A stretch of 18,372 nucleotides of DNA from NCBI GenBank assembly GCA_002451555.1, contig DKCU01000159.1:1-18372 (forward strand), written 5' to 3'. Under the pieces are notes generated by a model. The model did not search any database. It saw only the letters and a program-made list of their open reading frames with translations, and had not been told where the DNA came from. The stretch's first letter is position 1, and each line of letters begins with the position of its first letter. Source of the stretch: Candidatus Segatella albertsiae. GTDB taxonomy: Bacteria; Bacteroidota; Bacteroidia; Bacteroidales; Bacteroidaceae. The translations under genes and the position numbers were made by a program. This document shows positions 1 through 7,129 of this stretch, piece by piece.

Positions 1-1
1 T

Positions 2-29
2 TGTAACTTTCTTACAAGTGAGTCGTCAT
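2..29 (+). promoter_or_regulatory. Probable ECF-type promoter of the sigma factor gene
   Basis: TGTAAC at 2-7 is followed after 16 bases by CGTC at 24-27. This resembles the ECF-sigma promoter pattern of an AAC-containing -35 element and a CGTC-like -10 element with a 16-17 base spacer. The predicted start of transcription would lie only about 10 bases before the ATG at 43, giving a very short leader. A TTGTAA/TTACAA inverted repeat (1-6 and 12-17) overlaps the -35 element. Because the gene encodes an ECF sigma factor, autoregulation is the simple inference. The motif sits at the window edge, so nothing further upstream can be judged. Confidence 0.5.
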
Positions 30-42
30 TGATTATAGAGGG

Positions 43-558
43 ATGAAAGAAATCAGTTTCCGAAACGATGTTTTGCCACTGAAGAACAAGCTCTTCAGAT
101 TGGCACTGCGCATTACTCTCAACCGGGAGGAAGCAGAGGATGTCGTGCAGGACACACTGATAAAAGTTTGGAATGCCCGCGACAAATGGCAGGAATTAGA
201 CTCCATCGAGGCCTACAGCCTTACCATCGCTCGCAACCTCTCGCTCGACCGCATCAAGAAGATGGACAATCAAAATGATTCCTTGGAAGAGCAAAAGGTA
301 GAAAGACTAGACGAAAGCTCATCCACTCCATCCGAGCGAATGATTCAAAAGGACAAACTGGACATCGTGAGGAAAATCATCAACGAGCTACCTGAGAAGC
401 AACGCTCCTGCTTGCAACTTCGAGACATCGAAGGAAAGGCATACAAGGAGATAGCTGAAATTCTCAGTATCACAGAGGAACAAGTAAAAGTAAATATCTT
501 CAGGGCTCGTCAAACGGTCAAACAAAGATTTCAACAATTCGACAGATATGGATTATAA
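43..558 (+). CDS. RNA polymerase ECF sigma-70 family factor
   Basis: This 171-residue protein has the normal size and layout of an ECF sigma factor. Region 2 (about residues 12-76) contains the EEAEDVVQDTLIKVW core-binding and -10-recognition segment and the SIEAYSLTIARNLSLDRIKK helix. An acidic linker follows, then region 4 (about 108-162) with LPEKQRSCLQLRDIEG and the helix-turn-helix YKEIAEILSITEEQVKVNIFRAR, which reads the -35 element. No extra C-terminal domain is present. The gene overlaps the next one by 11 bases, so the two are translationally coupled. The ATG at 43 is preceded by a possible autoregulatory ECF promoter. The genes it controls cannot be read from the window. Family assignment is secure; the signal sensed is unknown. 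Confidence 0.93.
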   Translation: MKEISFRNDVLPLKNKLFRLALRITLNREEAEDVVQDTLIKVWNARDKWQELDSIEAYSLTIARNLSLDRIKKMDNQNDSLEEQKVERLDESSSTPSERMIQKDKLDIVRKIINELPEKQRSCLQLRDIEGKAYKEIAEILSITEEQVKVNIFRARQTVKQRFQQFDRYGL

Positions 559-1048
559 GTACATCAACCAACTTTTGGAACGCTACTGGAAGTGCGAGAC
601 CTCTTTGGAAGAAGAGGAAATCCTCCGCACATTCTTCAGCCAGGATGAACTTCCTGCCGAGCTGAAGCCTTACAAGTCGCTCTTCACTTACGAGTTGAGC
701 GAGGCTAAGAATGAGACCTTAGGTGAGGACTTCGACCAGAAAATGATGGCTTTGATAGAAGATGAATACACCAAGGAGCCAAACAAGGCGAAGGTCGTAT
801 CATTGACAGAACGACTCAAACCATTGTTCAAGGCTGCCGCCATCGTAGCTATCTTCTTGACCTTGGGCAATGCAATCCAAGTTCCTTTCCAAGACGATGT
901 ACAGAATGTTGAAAACGTGGGAGTCATCAAGACAACAAAAGGTGCTTCCGTTGCATTGGGAGGCGATTCCACCACTGTGGATTCCATGCAACATACCAGC
1001 ATCGACAAGATGACCGTGGAACAAGCTTCCCCCACGATATTGAAGTAG
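548..1048 (+). CDS. Small one-pass membrane protein, putative anti-sigma factor
   Basis: I do not recognise a named family. The 166-residue protein has a soluble, acidic N-terminal part (about 1-90), a single hydrophobic segment (about 94-110, FKAAAIVAIFLTLGNAI) and a polar C-terminal tail rich in Thr, Ser, Val and Asp. No signal peptide is visible, so an inside-to-outside topology is likely, with the N-terminal part in the cytoplasm. It starts inside the end of the sigma gene, overlapping by 11 bases. That topology and coupling are typical of ECF anti-sigma factors, with the N-terminal part binding sigma and the periplasmic tail sensing stress. It lacks the FecR domain of iron- or glycan-sensing anti-sigmas. 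The functional call rests on position and topology only. Confidence 0.6.
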   Translation: MDYKYINQLLERYWKCETSLEEEEILRTFFSQDELPAELKPYKSLFTYELSEAKNETLGEDFDQKMMALIEDEYTKEPNKAKVVSLTERLKPLFKAAAIVAIFLTLGNAIQVPFQDDVQNVENVGVIKTTKGASVALGGDSTTVDSMQHTSIDKMTVEQASPTILK

Positions 1049-1155
1049 TTATTTCTATGCTTTCTCTATATAAAATAAAATCATGTTTAGTAAAACAATT
1101 ACGAAACTGTGAAGTTTCAATTCTCTCAAATTTTTCATAACATACTAACGTAATG

Positions 1156-1192
1156 GGGCTGCCAAGGATGTCTTGGCAGCCCATATTATTTT
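1156..1192 (+). terminator. Rho-independent terminator after the sigma/anti-sigma pair
   Basis: GGGCTGCCAAG (1156-1166) and CTTGGCAGCCC (1172-1182) form a perfect 11-bp GC-rich stem with a 5-base loop (GATGT). An AT-rich tract ending in TTTT follows (to 1192). It lies about 110 bases after the anti-sigma stop and before the GH43 gene, so it separates the two transcription units. Confidence 0.85.
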
Positions 1193-1323
1193 GATACTCT
1201 CCACAAAGAGCATCAAACAAAGAATAAGTAAACACACTCTTTGATACGTATATATAATAAGGTATGTTCCGCATATATCATCAAGAACTATCCTATTTAT
1301 AGAAGCATAATATCTCAAAGAAT
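1190..1323 (+). promoter_or_regulatory. Leader/promoter region of the GH43 gene with TTTGATAC repeats
   Basis: This is the AT-rich stretch between the terminator and the GH43 start. TTTGATAC occurs at 1190-1197 and 1240-1247. An imperfect inverted repeat, TTTGATaCTCT (1190-1200) and AGAGcATCAAA (1207-1217), lies in the first half. I see no full TAnnTTTG -7 element, so the promoter cannot be placed exactly. The repeats may be a regulator site, but that is inference. Confidence 0.3.
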
Positions 1324-3030
1324 ATGAACAAAACATTATCCTCTTTGCTTTTTTCGAGCATCATCTTATCCATGCCGCTGTCGCTCCATGCCCAATATCA
1401 CTCGCAGGTTTGGAACCCTGACAATGGCAACGGCACTTATACAAACCCTGTACTCTACGCAGACTACAGCGACCCTGACGTCATAGCCGTAGGCGATGAC
1501 TATTACCTCACGGCAAGTTCTTTCAACTGCATCCCTGGTCTTCCTATCCTCCACTCCAAAGACTTGGTGAACTGGGAAATCATCGGTCATGCTCTGCAAG
1601 AGCAAGAACCAAAAGAGCTCTTCGACAAGCCTCAGCATGGTAAGGGAGTTTGGGCACCAGCTATCCGATATCACAATGGCGAGTTCTATATCTATTGGGG
1701 AGACCCTGACCACGGCGTTTTCATGGTCAAGACCAAAGACCCAAGAGGAGAATGGGAGAAACCCATCTGCGTATTGGCAGGAAAGGGAATGATAGACACT
1801 TGCCCTCTGTGGGACGAGGACGGCAGATGCTATCTTGTGAATGGCTGGGCAGGAAGTCGAGCTGGATTCAACTCCGTATTGACTGTACGTGAACTATCTG
1901 CCGATGGAACGAAAGTGATAGGAAAACCTCGCATCGTCTTCGACGGCGGACAGAAGAACCACACCACGGAAGGACCTAAGTTCTACAAACGTGATGGCTA
2001 CTACTGGATTATGTGTCCTGCTGGTGGCGTGCAGCATGGTTGGCAACTCGCCATGCGAAGCAAGAACGTATATGGACCTTACGAAGCTAAGGTCGTCATG
2101 GCGCAAGGCAAGACCCAAGTCAACGGTCCTCACCAAGGAGCATGGGTACATACCTCACAAGGTGAAGATTGGTTCTTGCACTTCAATGACAAATATGCCT
2201 ACGGACGTGTCATCTTCCTCCAGCCTGTAAATTGGAAGACAGGATGGCCTGTGATGGGCAACGACAAAGATGGCGACGGATGCGGAGAACCTTACCTGAC
2301 CTACCGAATGCCTAAGTCCAACTCCAAGACCAAGGTAAATCCACAGGAATCAGACGAGTTCAACAGCACCGAACTTGGCTTACAGTGGCAATGGCACGCC
2401 AACTACAATCAACTTTGGGGTATGCCTACCAATAATGGATGCCTTCGTCTCTATACCGCAGACCTCAAATACCCAAAAGAAGGAACTCTAAAAAAGCAAA
2501 AAGACGAAACCCCATCGACTCTAGAAAACTTCAAAAGTCTCTGGGAAGCTGGCAATCTTCTACTCCAGAAGACTCCTGCCAAAGACTTCAAGGCTACTGC
2601 AAAGATTCGCTTTGCCTCCAAAGAGAATGACCAATATGGTGGCATCATCATGATGGGCATGAACTACCAGGCATTGGTAGTTCGCCGCATGGGCGATGAG
2701 TTCTTGCTCCAACAGCTCTATTGCAAAGGAGCAGACACCGGTGGCATCGAGACCCAGAAAACACTCGCTACCTTCAAGCCCACGGAGAAGGATACGATTC
2801 CTTACTCCCCTGCCCTCTATCTCGACATTTATCTCCAGATGAAGGTAAAGGACGGCAAATGTCAATTTGCTTATAGCATGGATGGCAAGAAATTCAAGGA
2901 TGCAGGCGACCTCTTCACCATGCGACAGGGCAAATGGATTGGAGCCAAGATGGGATTTGTGAGCGAAAGAGCTAACACCAAGGGCAATCGAGGATGGATT
3001 GACGCAGACTGGTTTAGGGTTACGAAATAG
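1324..3030 (+). CDS. Secreted GH43 glycosidase (beta-xylosidase/arabinofuranosidase type)
   Basis: The 568-residue protein has a signal peptide (residues 1-23, cleavage after LSLHA). Its five-bladed GH43 catalytic domain spans about 38-330. The three expected acidic residues are visible: Asp50 in ADYSDPDV (base), Asp158 in GMIDTCPLW (pKa modulator) and Glu216 in TTEGPKFYK (acid). NDKDGDGCGEPYLTYR (313-328) is typical of the xylosidase/arabinofuranosidase branch. The C-terminal half (about 342-568) looks like the concanavalin-A-like beta-sandwich common in GH43 enzymes (PF17851). It would remove xylose or arabinose side or end residues in the periplasm or outside the cell; the exact substrate is not readable. 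It is a single-gene unit between two terminators and convergent with the GH88 gene. Confidence 0.9.
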   Translation: MNKTLSSLLFSSIILSMPLSLHAQYHSQVWNPDNGNGTYTNPVLYADYSDPDVIAVGDDYYLTASSFNCIPGLPILHSKDLVNWEIIGHALQEQEPKELFDKPQHGKGVWAPAIRYHNGEFYIYWGDPDHGVFMVKTKDPRGEWEKPICVLAGKGMIDTCPLWDEDGRCYLVNGWAGSRAGFNSVLTVRELSADGTKVIGKPRIVFDGGQKNHTTEGPKFYKRDGYYWIMCPAGGVQHGWQLAMRSKNVYGPYEAKVVMAQGKTQVNGPHQGAWVHTSQGEDWFLHFNDKYAYGRVIFLQPVNWKTGWPVMGNDKDGDGCGEPYLTYRMPKSNSKTKVNPQESDEFNSTELGLQWQWHANYNQLWGMPTNNGCLRLYTADLKYPKEGTLKKQKDETPSTLENFKSLWEAGNLLLQKTPAKDFKATAKIRFASKENDQYGGIIMMGMNYQALVVRRMGDEFLLQQLYCKGADTGGIETQKTLATFKPTEKDTIPYSPALYLDIYLQMKVKDGKCQFAYSMDGKKFKDAGDLFTMRQGKWIGAKMGFVSERANTKGNRGWIDADWFRVTK

Positions 3031-3079
3031 AAGGTGGGGCGAGAATACTCATTCGACAGAGTTTCTGCCCCACCTTTTC
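3031..3079 (+). terminator. Terminator of the GH43 gene
   Basis: AAGGTGGGGC (3031-3040) starts directly after the stop codon and pairs perfectly with GCCCCACCTT (3067-3076), followed by TTCT. The loop is 26 bases, longer than usual, but the stem is GC-rich. It closes the GH43 unit. Confidence 0.7.
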
Positions 3080-3114
3080 TTGTGAAATGGAAGTTTTCGC
3101 AGATATTGACTATT

Positions 3115-3188
3115 AACCTAACTAACCTACATACTAAAATATAAACCTAATTATTAACCTAAAACCTAAACCTATAAACTAAAACCTA
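3115..3188. repeat. AACCTA short-repeat tract in the convergent gap
   Basis: Seven copies of AACCTA (starting at 3115, 3124, 3144, 3156, 3163, 3169 and 3183) fill the AT-rich gap between the 3' ends of the convergent GH43 and GH88 genes. The spacing is irregular (6-20 bases), so this is not a strict tandem array. No ORF or hairpin of note is present. Function is unknown. Confidence 0.6.
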
Positions 3189-3242
3189 AATTCTACATGA
3201 AATATCTTATTAAACAAACAATTTGCCATATTTCTTACACAG

Positions 3243-4514
3243 TTACTTCAGCAATGCCTTTGCCCTCTGCAATGCCTCCAAGTAATAGTAGTCGGCATAG
3301 ATGATACTGGCATCTATCTCGCTTCCTGCTGGATGGTGTCCCGTACTGTGCATGAGGAAAGCCACGTTCTTCTTGCCACTCTGATACTTGTCGGTGCTCA
3401 ACTGAGCCAATGTCTGCAAGGCGAAATTCTTATATTCCTCACCTTTTTCGCCACCTACATACTGCTGTAGTTCGAGCAAGGCATCAGCGACCACACAAGC
3501 AGCACTCGCATCCTTAGGTGCACCGCCCTTCACACCACGTGGGTCATCCATGTCCCAAAGTGGAACGAGGTCATCGCTCGTCTCTTTCAATCGTTTGATG
3601 TAAATGTCCGTCACCTTCTGGGCGAAATCAAGGAACACCTTGTTGTGCGTATAGCGATAAACCATCGTATAGCCATAGATAGCCCAACTCTGTCCACGAG
3701 CCCACATCGAGTTGTCGGCATAGCCTTGGTGGGTCACTCCCTTGATGAGGTCGCCATTGATAGTGTCATACACTGCCACATGATAACAGCTACCGTCAGG
3801 ACGGAAATGATTTTTCATTGTGGTCTTGGCATGGGTCACCGCCAAATCATACAAGAGTTTGTTACCACCGTTCTTCGCAGCCCAAAACATCATGTCGAGG
3901 TTCATCATATTGTCCATGATGGTATTGTGGGGCCAGTTGCGCGGCTTCACCTCTCGCGGCCAACTCAATATCGTACCCACGATAGGATTGAAGAGCGTGG
4001 CAAGCGAATCCGCCGAAGCCAAGATGACATTCTTGTAGTCTTGCGAATGGTTCACCTCATAGCCCTTGCCGTATGAGCAGAACATCAAGAAACCTATGTC
4101 ATGGTCGTAGCATGGGCGATAGGCGATGCTTCGAAGGGCATTCGTATAACCTTCTGCCGCCGTTCTAACGTCATTATCACCGAAGTCCTGATAGTCCATC
4201 CAGAGAATGCCAGGCCAGAATCCATCACACCACTCTTCGGGTGTAGCCTTACGACAGTTCCAACCCTTTTGCTTGTCACCCTTCAGGATATTGCGAGGCT
4301 CCATCGTGAAGTCATAGCTTCCATCCTTCTGTCTCAACTCTGCCAAAGCACGTCCAACCTGTTTGTGACAATATTGCAACTGCTTATCCACATCGAGTGA
4401 TAAGTTACTATCTGTTTTCTGAGCCTGAGGAACAGGCATCCGATGTGCCATTCCCACTTGCGCCATGGCAAGGGCGGACACAAAAAAAAGTATTCTTCCT
4501 ATTTTCATCGTCAT
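3243..4514 (-). CDS. GH88 family unsaturated glucuronyl hydrolase, secreted
   Basis: This 423-residue protein is of normal length for GH88. Residues 1-23 form a signal peptide ending near GMA; a start at Met3 is also possible. The (alpha/alpha)6-barrel motifs appear in order: WCDGFWPGILWM (95-106), YDHDIGFLMFCSYG (136-149), HNTIMDNMMNLDMMFWA (196-212), and QGYADNSMWARGQSWAIYGY (263-282). Asp139 and Asp201 correspond to the two catalytic Asp residues of known unsaturated glucuronyl hydrolases. The family hydrates the C4=C5 bond of uronate at the non-reducing end of lyase products, so it fits downstream of the lyases elsewhere in this window. It lies behind the outer-membrane barrel gene on the same strand with a 122-base gap. 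GH105 is the nearest alternative. Confidence 0.88.
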   Translation of the reverse strand: MTMKIGRILFFVSALAMAQVGMAHRMPVPQAQKTDSNLSLDVDKQLQYCHKQVGRALAELRQKDGSYDFTMEPRNILKGDKQKGWNCRKATPEEWCDGFWPGILWMDYQDFGDNDVRTAAEGYTNALRSIAYRPCYDHDIGFLMFCSYGKGYEVNHSQDYKNVILASADSLATLFNPIVGTILSWPREVKPRNWPHNTIMDNMMNLDMMFWAAKNGGNKLLYDLAVTHAKTTMKNHFRPDGSCYHVAVYDTINGDLIKGVTHQGYADNSMWARGQSWAIYGYTMVYRYTHNKVFLDFAQKVTDIYIKRLKETSDDLVPLWDMDDPRGVKGGAPKDASAACVVADALLELQQYVGGEKGEEYKNFALQTLAQLSTDKYQSGKKNVAFLMHSTGHHPAGSEIDASIIYADYYYLEALQRAKALLK

Positions 4515-4596
4515 TGTTTATTATCAATACGATTCAAACCGGAAGAATACTTATTTCATATTCCATAAAATCTATTTAAGAGAACACTCTACCGAT

Positions 4597-4621
4597 AAAA
4601 GCACCTCTTTCTTAGAGCGTG
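4597..4621 (-). terminator. Possible weak terminator after the outer-membrane barrel gene
   Basis: Read on the minus strand, CACgCTCT and AGAGGTG form a 7-bp stem with one bulged G and a loop of AAGAA, followed by CTTTT. The 5' arm lies inside the second copy of a duplicated 19-base segment (see the repeat at 4612-4655). The stem is weak, so read-through into the GH88 gene is possible. Confidence 0.3.
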
Positions 4622-4655
4622 AAACGATAGACTTTTTTAGAGCGTGAAACGATAG
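4612..4655 (-). repeat. 19-base direct repeat copying the 3' end of the barrel gene
   Basis: The 19 bases at 4637-4655, which encode the last residues YRFTL and the stop, recur exactly at 4612-4630, giving a 25-base period. The second copy lies just past the stop codon and, because 25 is not a multiple of 3, is out of frame with the gene. It looks like a small tandem duplication of the coding end. Confidence 0.8.
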
Positions 4656-5359
4656 CCCACAGAAATCGTGAAGGCATTCGTCTTCGACTGGCTCGGCATA
4701 TTAGCCACCTTATCCACCTTACTCAATCCCAAGTTATAACGAGCATCCAAGATAACATTCTGGTACTCGTATGACGCACCTATTGGGATAGATATATCTA
4801 CCTTCTTGGCAGGCCAAGATTCATTAATAGGTTCTTTTTCATTATAAGTAGAGTTACCATCTTTGTCGATTCTCACTTCCGATGCCTCTCCTTTAAATTT
4901 TCCGTCACCACAAAGGAAACCAGCTTGTACTCCCACCATCATGCAGAATTGACGTGTGACATAAGCTTTCACCAACAATGGTACCTGGATATAGTTCAAA
5001 TCGACATGCTGGTTATTCGTGCCCGACAAGACCGTCTGCCCATCTTTCTTGGATTCCGTTTGCATACTCGGCCATTTGAAACCTTGCTTGGCGTAATAAG
5101 CTCCCAAAGAGACACCGACCTGTTCGGTGGCACGGTATTCCACATCGACACCGCCCAAGAATCCAGCCTGATACTTGGATTTAATCGCATCAGAGTTATC
5201 TTCCGCTATATAAACTTTATTGTTGCTCCAATTAGAGAGCACCACACCGATGCGAGGAATCACAGAGAACTTCCCCACAGGGCTTTCTTCTGTACCTTGT
5301 GCCACCGCTCCCACAGTAGAGAGCAACAACATCACGATAGTTATGATTTTCTTCTTCAT
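4637..5359 (-). CDS. Outer-membrane beta-barrel protein (porin-like, PF13568 type)
   Basis: From the ATG at 5359 this is a 240-residue protein. A GTG two codons earlier is open but less likely. A signal peptide (about 1-20, MKKKIITIVMLLLSTVGAVA) ends before QGTEE. The rest is a series of amphipathic strands with alternating aromatic and polar residues, such as FSVIPRIGVVLSNW, AGFLGGVDVEYRA, VGVSLGAYYAKQGF and AFTISVGYRFTL, as in the small 8-stranded barrels of Bacteroidota. The C-terminal strand ends in Leu rather than the usual Phe. Function is unknown; such proteins are often structural or adhesive. It precedes the GH88 gene and may share its transcript. Confidence 0.75.
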   Translation of the reverse strand: MKKKIITIVMLLLSTVGAVAQGTEESPVGKFSVIPRIGVVLSNWSNNKVYIAEDNSDAIKSKYQAGFLGGVDVEYRATEQVGVSLGAYYAKQGFKWPSMQTESKKDGQTVLSGTNNQHVDLNYIQVPLLVKAYVTRQFCMMVGVQAGFLCGDGKFKGEASEVRIDKDGNSTYNEKEPINESWPAKKVDISIPIGASYEYQNVILDARYNLGLSKVDKVANMPSQSKTNAFTISVGYRFTL

Positions 5360-5417
5360 ATTCACAAGTATTTATATTAGAAGAAACGACATAGCACATT
5401 AAATATTGCATCAATCA

Positions 5418-5449
5418 CTTGCAACATCCAAGAAAAATGCTTATCTTTG
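5418..5449 (+). promoter_or_regulatory. Bacteroidota-type promoter of the AAA-ATPase-like gene
   Basis: TATCTTTG at 5442-5449 matches the Bacteroidota -7 consensus TAnnTTTG exactly. CTTG at 5418-5421 is a partial -33 element about 20 bases upstream. Transcription should start near 5456, leaving about 20 bases before the ATG at 5477. A TTGCA/TGCAA inverted repeat (5406-5410 and 5420-5424) overlaps the -33 element and could be an operator, but the arms are short. Confidence 0.65.
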
Positions 5450-5476
5450 CCCACGCATTACGTAAAGCAAGAGATT

Positions 5477-7039
5477 ATGGCAAGAAAATTATATCCTATA
5501 GGCATTCAAACCTTTGAACGTATCCGAAAAGAAGATAAGTTCTATGTAGATAAGACGGAATATGTATATCGTATGACGCATACCGATGGTACCTATTTCT
5601 TCTTAAGCCGCCCACGCCGTTTTGGCAAGTCACTACTCGTTTCTACCTTCGAGAGCTATTTCGAAGGCAAGAAAGATCTATTTAAAGGACTTGCCATCGA
5701 AAACTTGGAGAAAGAATGGAAAGAATATCCTGTGCTTCATTTTAGCTTGGCTGGAGGAAAACACATGGAGAAAGAGCAATTGGAACGTTATCTTCTCTAT
5801 ATATTAAAAGACAATGAAGAGAAGTTTGGGGTTGTTTGTGACTCACCAGACCCTAACGTTCGTATGCTAAACCTCATCAAAACCGTCAACAAAGAAACTG
5901 GCAAGCAAGTTGTGATTCTCATCGACGAATATGATGCTCCACTCCTCGATGTTGTACATGAGGAAACAAGCCTCGACATCTTGCGCAATGTCATGAGAAA
6001 CTTCTATAGCCCACTCAAGGATTGCGAGAAGATGCTTCGCTTCGTGTTCTTGACGGGTATCACCAAGTTCTCCCAACTGAGCATTTTCAGCGAACTGAAC
6101 AACATCACTAATATTAGTATGGATGCACCATACGCTGGGATCTGTGGCATAACAAAGCAGGAACTTATAACGCAAATGGATGATGACATAAATGAACTTG
6201 CTGAGAAATTAGGCTTATCTCATGAAGAAACTATCAATAGGCTCAAACTGAACTATGATGGTTATCATTTCGCATGGCCGTCACCTGATGTATTCAACCC
6301 ATTCAGTTTGCTCACCTGCTTTGCTAAACAAAAGATGGATGCCTATTGGTTTGGCTCCGGCACTCCGACCTACTTAATCAATATGATGCGCAAATATACC
6401 TTTACTCCAATCAACTTAGGCGAGAATATGGAGGCAGGAAAGGACGATTTCGATGCTGCCACCGAAACCATGACCACCATCATGCCATTGCTCTACCAGA
6501 GTGGCTACATCACCATCAAGGACTATGACGATGAAACGGAGCTTTACACCTTGGCACTCCCTAACAAGGAAATCCGCATCGGCTTGTTCAGAAGCCTTCT
6601 TCCCCATTACTTGAATTACCAGTCTGCAATGGGAAACACGACCATCGCCAAGATGTCGAAGATTATCAAGCAAGGAAATATTGACGAAGCCCTGCAAATG
6701 CTCAAGACCTTCTTGGAGACTGTGCCATACTGCGACAACACCAATTACGAGGGGCACTACCAGCAGATGATGTACATTATCTTTGCCTTGCTCACCAACT
6801 TCCGCATCCTCGTGGAGCAACGTACAACCAAAGGCAGGACAGACATCACGATGGAGACACAAGACACCATCTATGTCATGGAGCTGAAGTTTAATAAGAC
6901 GGCACAAGAGGCACTTGACCAAATCAACGCCAAACATTATGCCGATGCCTTTGCATTGCAAGACAAGCCTGTGGTGAAAGTTGGCATCAACTATACGATT
7001 ACGAAAGAAATAAGCACCTTGGACTGGGTGATAGAATAA
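5477..7039 (+). CDS. AAA-ATPase-like protein with PD-(D/E)XK nuclease-like C-terminus
   Basis: The start at ATG 5477 (520 residues) is preferred. The open frame extends to a TTG at 5447, but that lies inside the promoter -7 element. The N-terminal half matches the AAA-ATPase-like family (PF09820): IGIQTFERIRKEDKFYVDKT (8-27), a Walker A-like RPRRFGKSLL (45-54), Walker B VVILIDEYDAP (145-155), and FLTGITKFSQLSIFSELNNI (191-210). The C-terminal part (about 420-520) looks like PDDEXK_9 (PF08011), with Glu425, Asp456 in GRTDI, and Glu469/Lys471 in VMELK. Many paralogues occur per genome in Bacteroidota. Their job is unproven; defence or mobile-element roles are guesses. It has its own promoter and terminator and no clear link to the neighbouring polysaccharide genes. 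Confidence 0.88.
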   Translation: MARKLYPIGIQTFERIRKEDKFYVDKTEYVYRMTHTDGTYFFLSRPRRFGKSLLVSTFESYFEGKKDLFKGLAIENLEKEWKEYPVLHFSLAGGKHMEKEQLERYLLYILKDNEEKFGVVCDSPDPNVRMLNLIKTVNKETGKQVVILIDEYDAPLLDVVHEETSLDILRNVMRNFYSPLKDCEKMLRFVFLTGITKFSQLSIFSELNNITNISMDAPYAGICGITKQELITQMDDDINELAEKLGLSHEETINRLKLNYDGYHFAWPSPDVFNPFSLLTCFAKQKMDAYWFGSGTPTYLINMMRKYTFTPINLGENMEAGKDDFDAATETMTTIMPLLYQSGYITIKDYDDETELYTLALPNKEIRIGLFRSLLPHYLNYQSAMGNTTIAKMSKIIKQGNIDEALQMLKTFLETVPYCDNTNYEGHYQQMMYIIFALLTNFRILVEQRTTKGRTDITMETQDTIYVMELKFNKTAQEALDQINAKHYADAFALQDKPVVKVGINYTITKEISTLDWVIE

Positions 7040-7047
7040 TACAAACT

Positions 7048-7103
7048 TATCATAAAACAGACGTACATCCCTTATCCATCGGACGTACGTCTGTTTTATG
7101 ATA
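7048..7103. terminator. Bidirectional terminator between convergent genes
   Basis: A perfect 19-bp inverted repeat (7048-7066 and 7085-7103; left arm TATCATAAAACAGACGTAC) encloses an 18-base loop. After one mismatch, three more base pairs can form inside the loop (7068-7070 with 7081-7083). The AAAA and TTTT tracts within the arms make it workable from both sides. It lies between the stop of the ATPase gene and the stop of the last polysaccharide-locus gene, so it probably ends both transcripts. Confidence 0.85.
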
Positions 7104-7129
7104 TACACAAATGCAATTAGAAGTACATT

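Noticed and set aside
43..1048. A FecR-type sigma/anti-sigma pair controlling the SusC/SusD locus
   Set aside because: The partner protein has no FecR domain, the SusC protein lacks an N-terminal STN signalling domain, and the two regions lie more than 12 kb apart.
3115..3188. A CRISPR array or telomere-like repeat
   Set aside because: The units are 6 bases with irregular spacing, there are no spacers of constant length, and no cas genes or replicon end are seen.
5477..7039. A transposase or part of a mobile element
   Set aside because: No terminal inverted repeats, target duplications or transposase motifs flank the gene; the 19-bp inverted repeat downstream is a single hairpin.
6416..7108. 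A 230-residue minus-strand open frame opposite the ATPase gene
   Set aside because: It is antisense to a well-supported family protein and overlaps the terminator; it has an unusual Cys/His/Val-rich composition and no family features.
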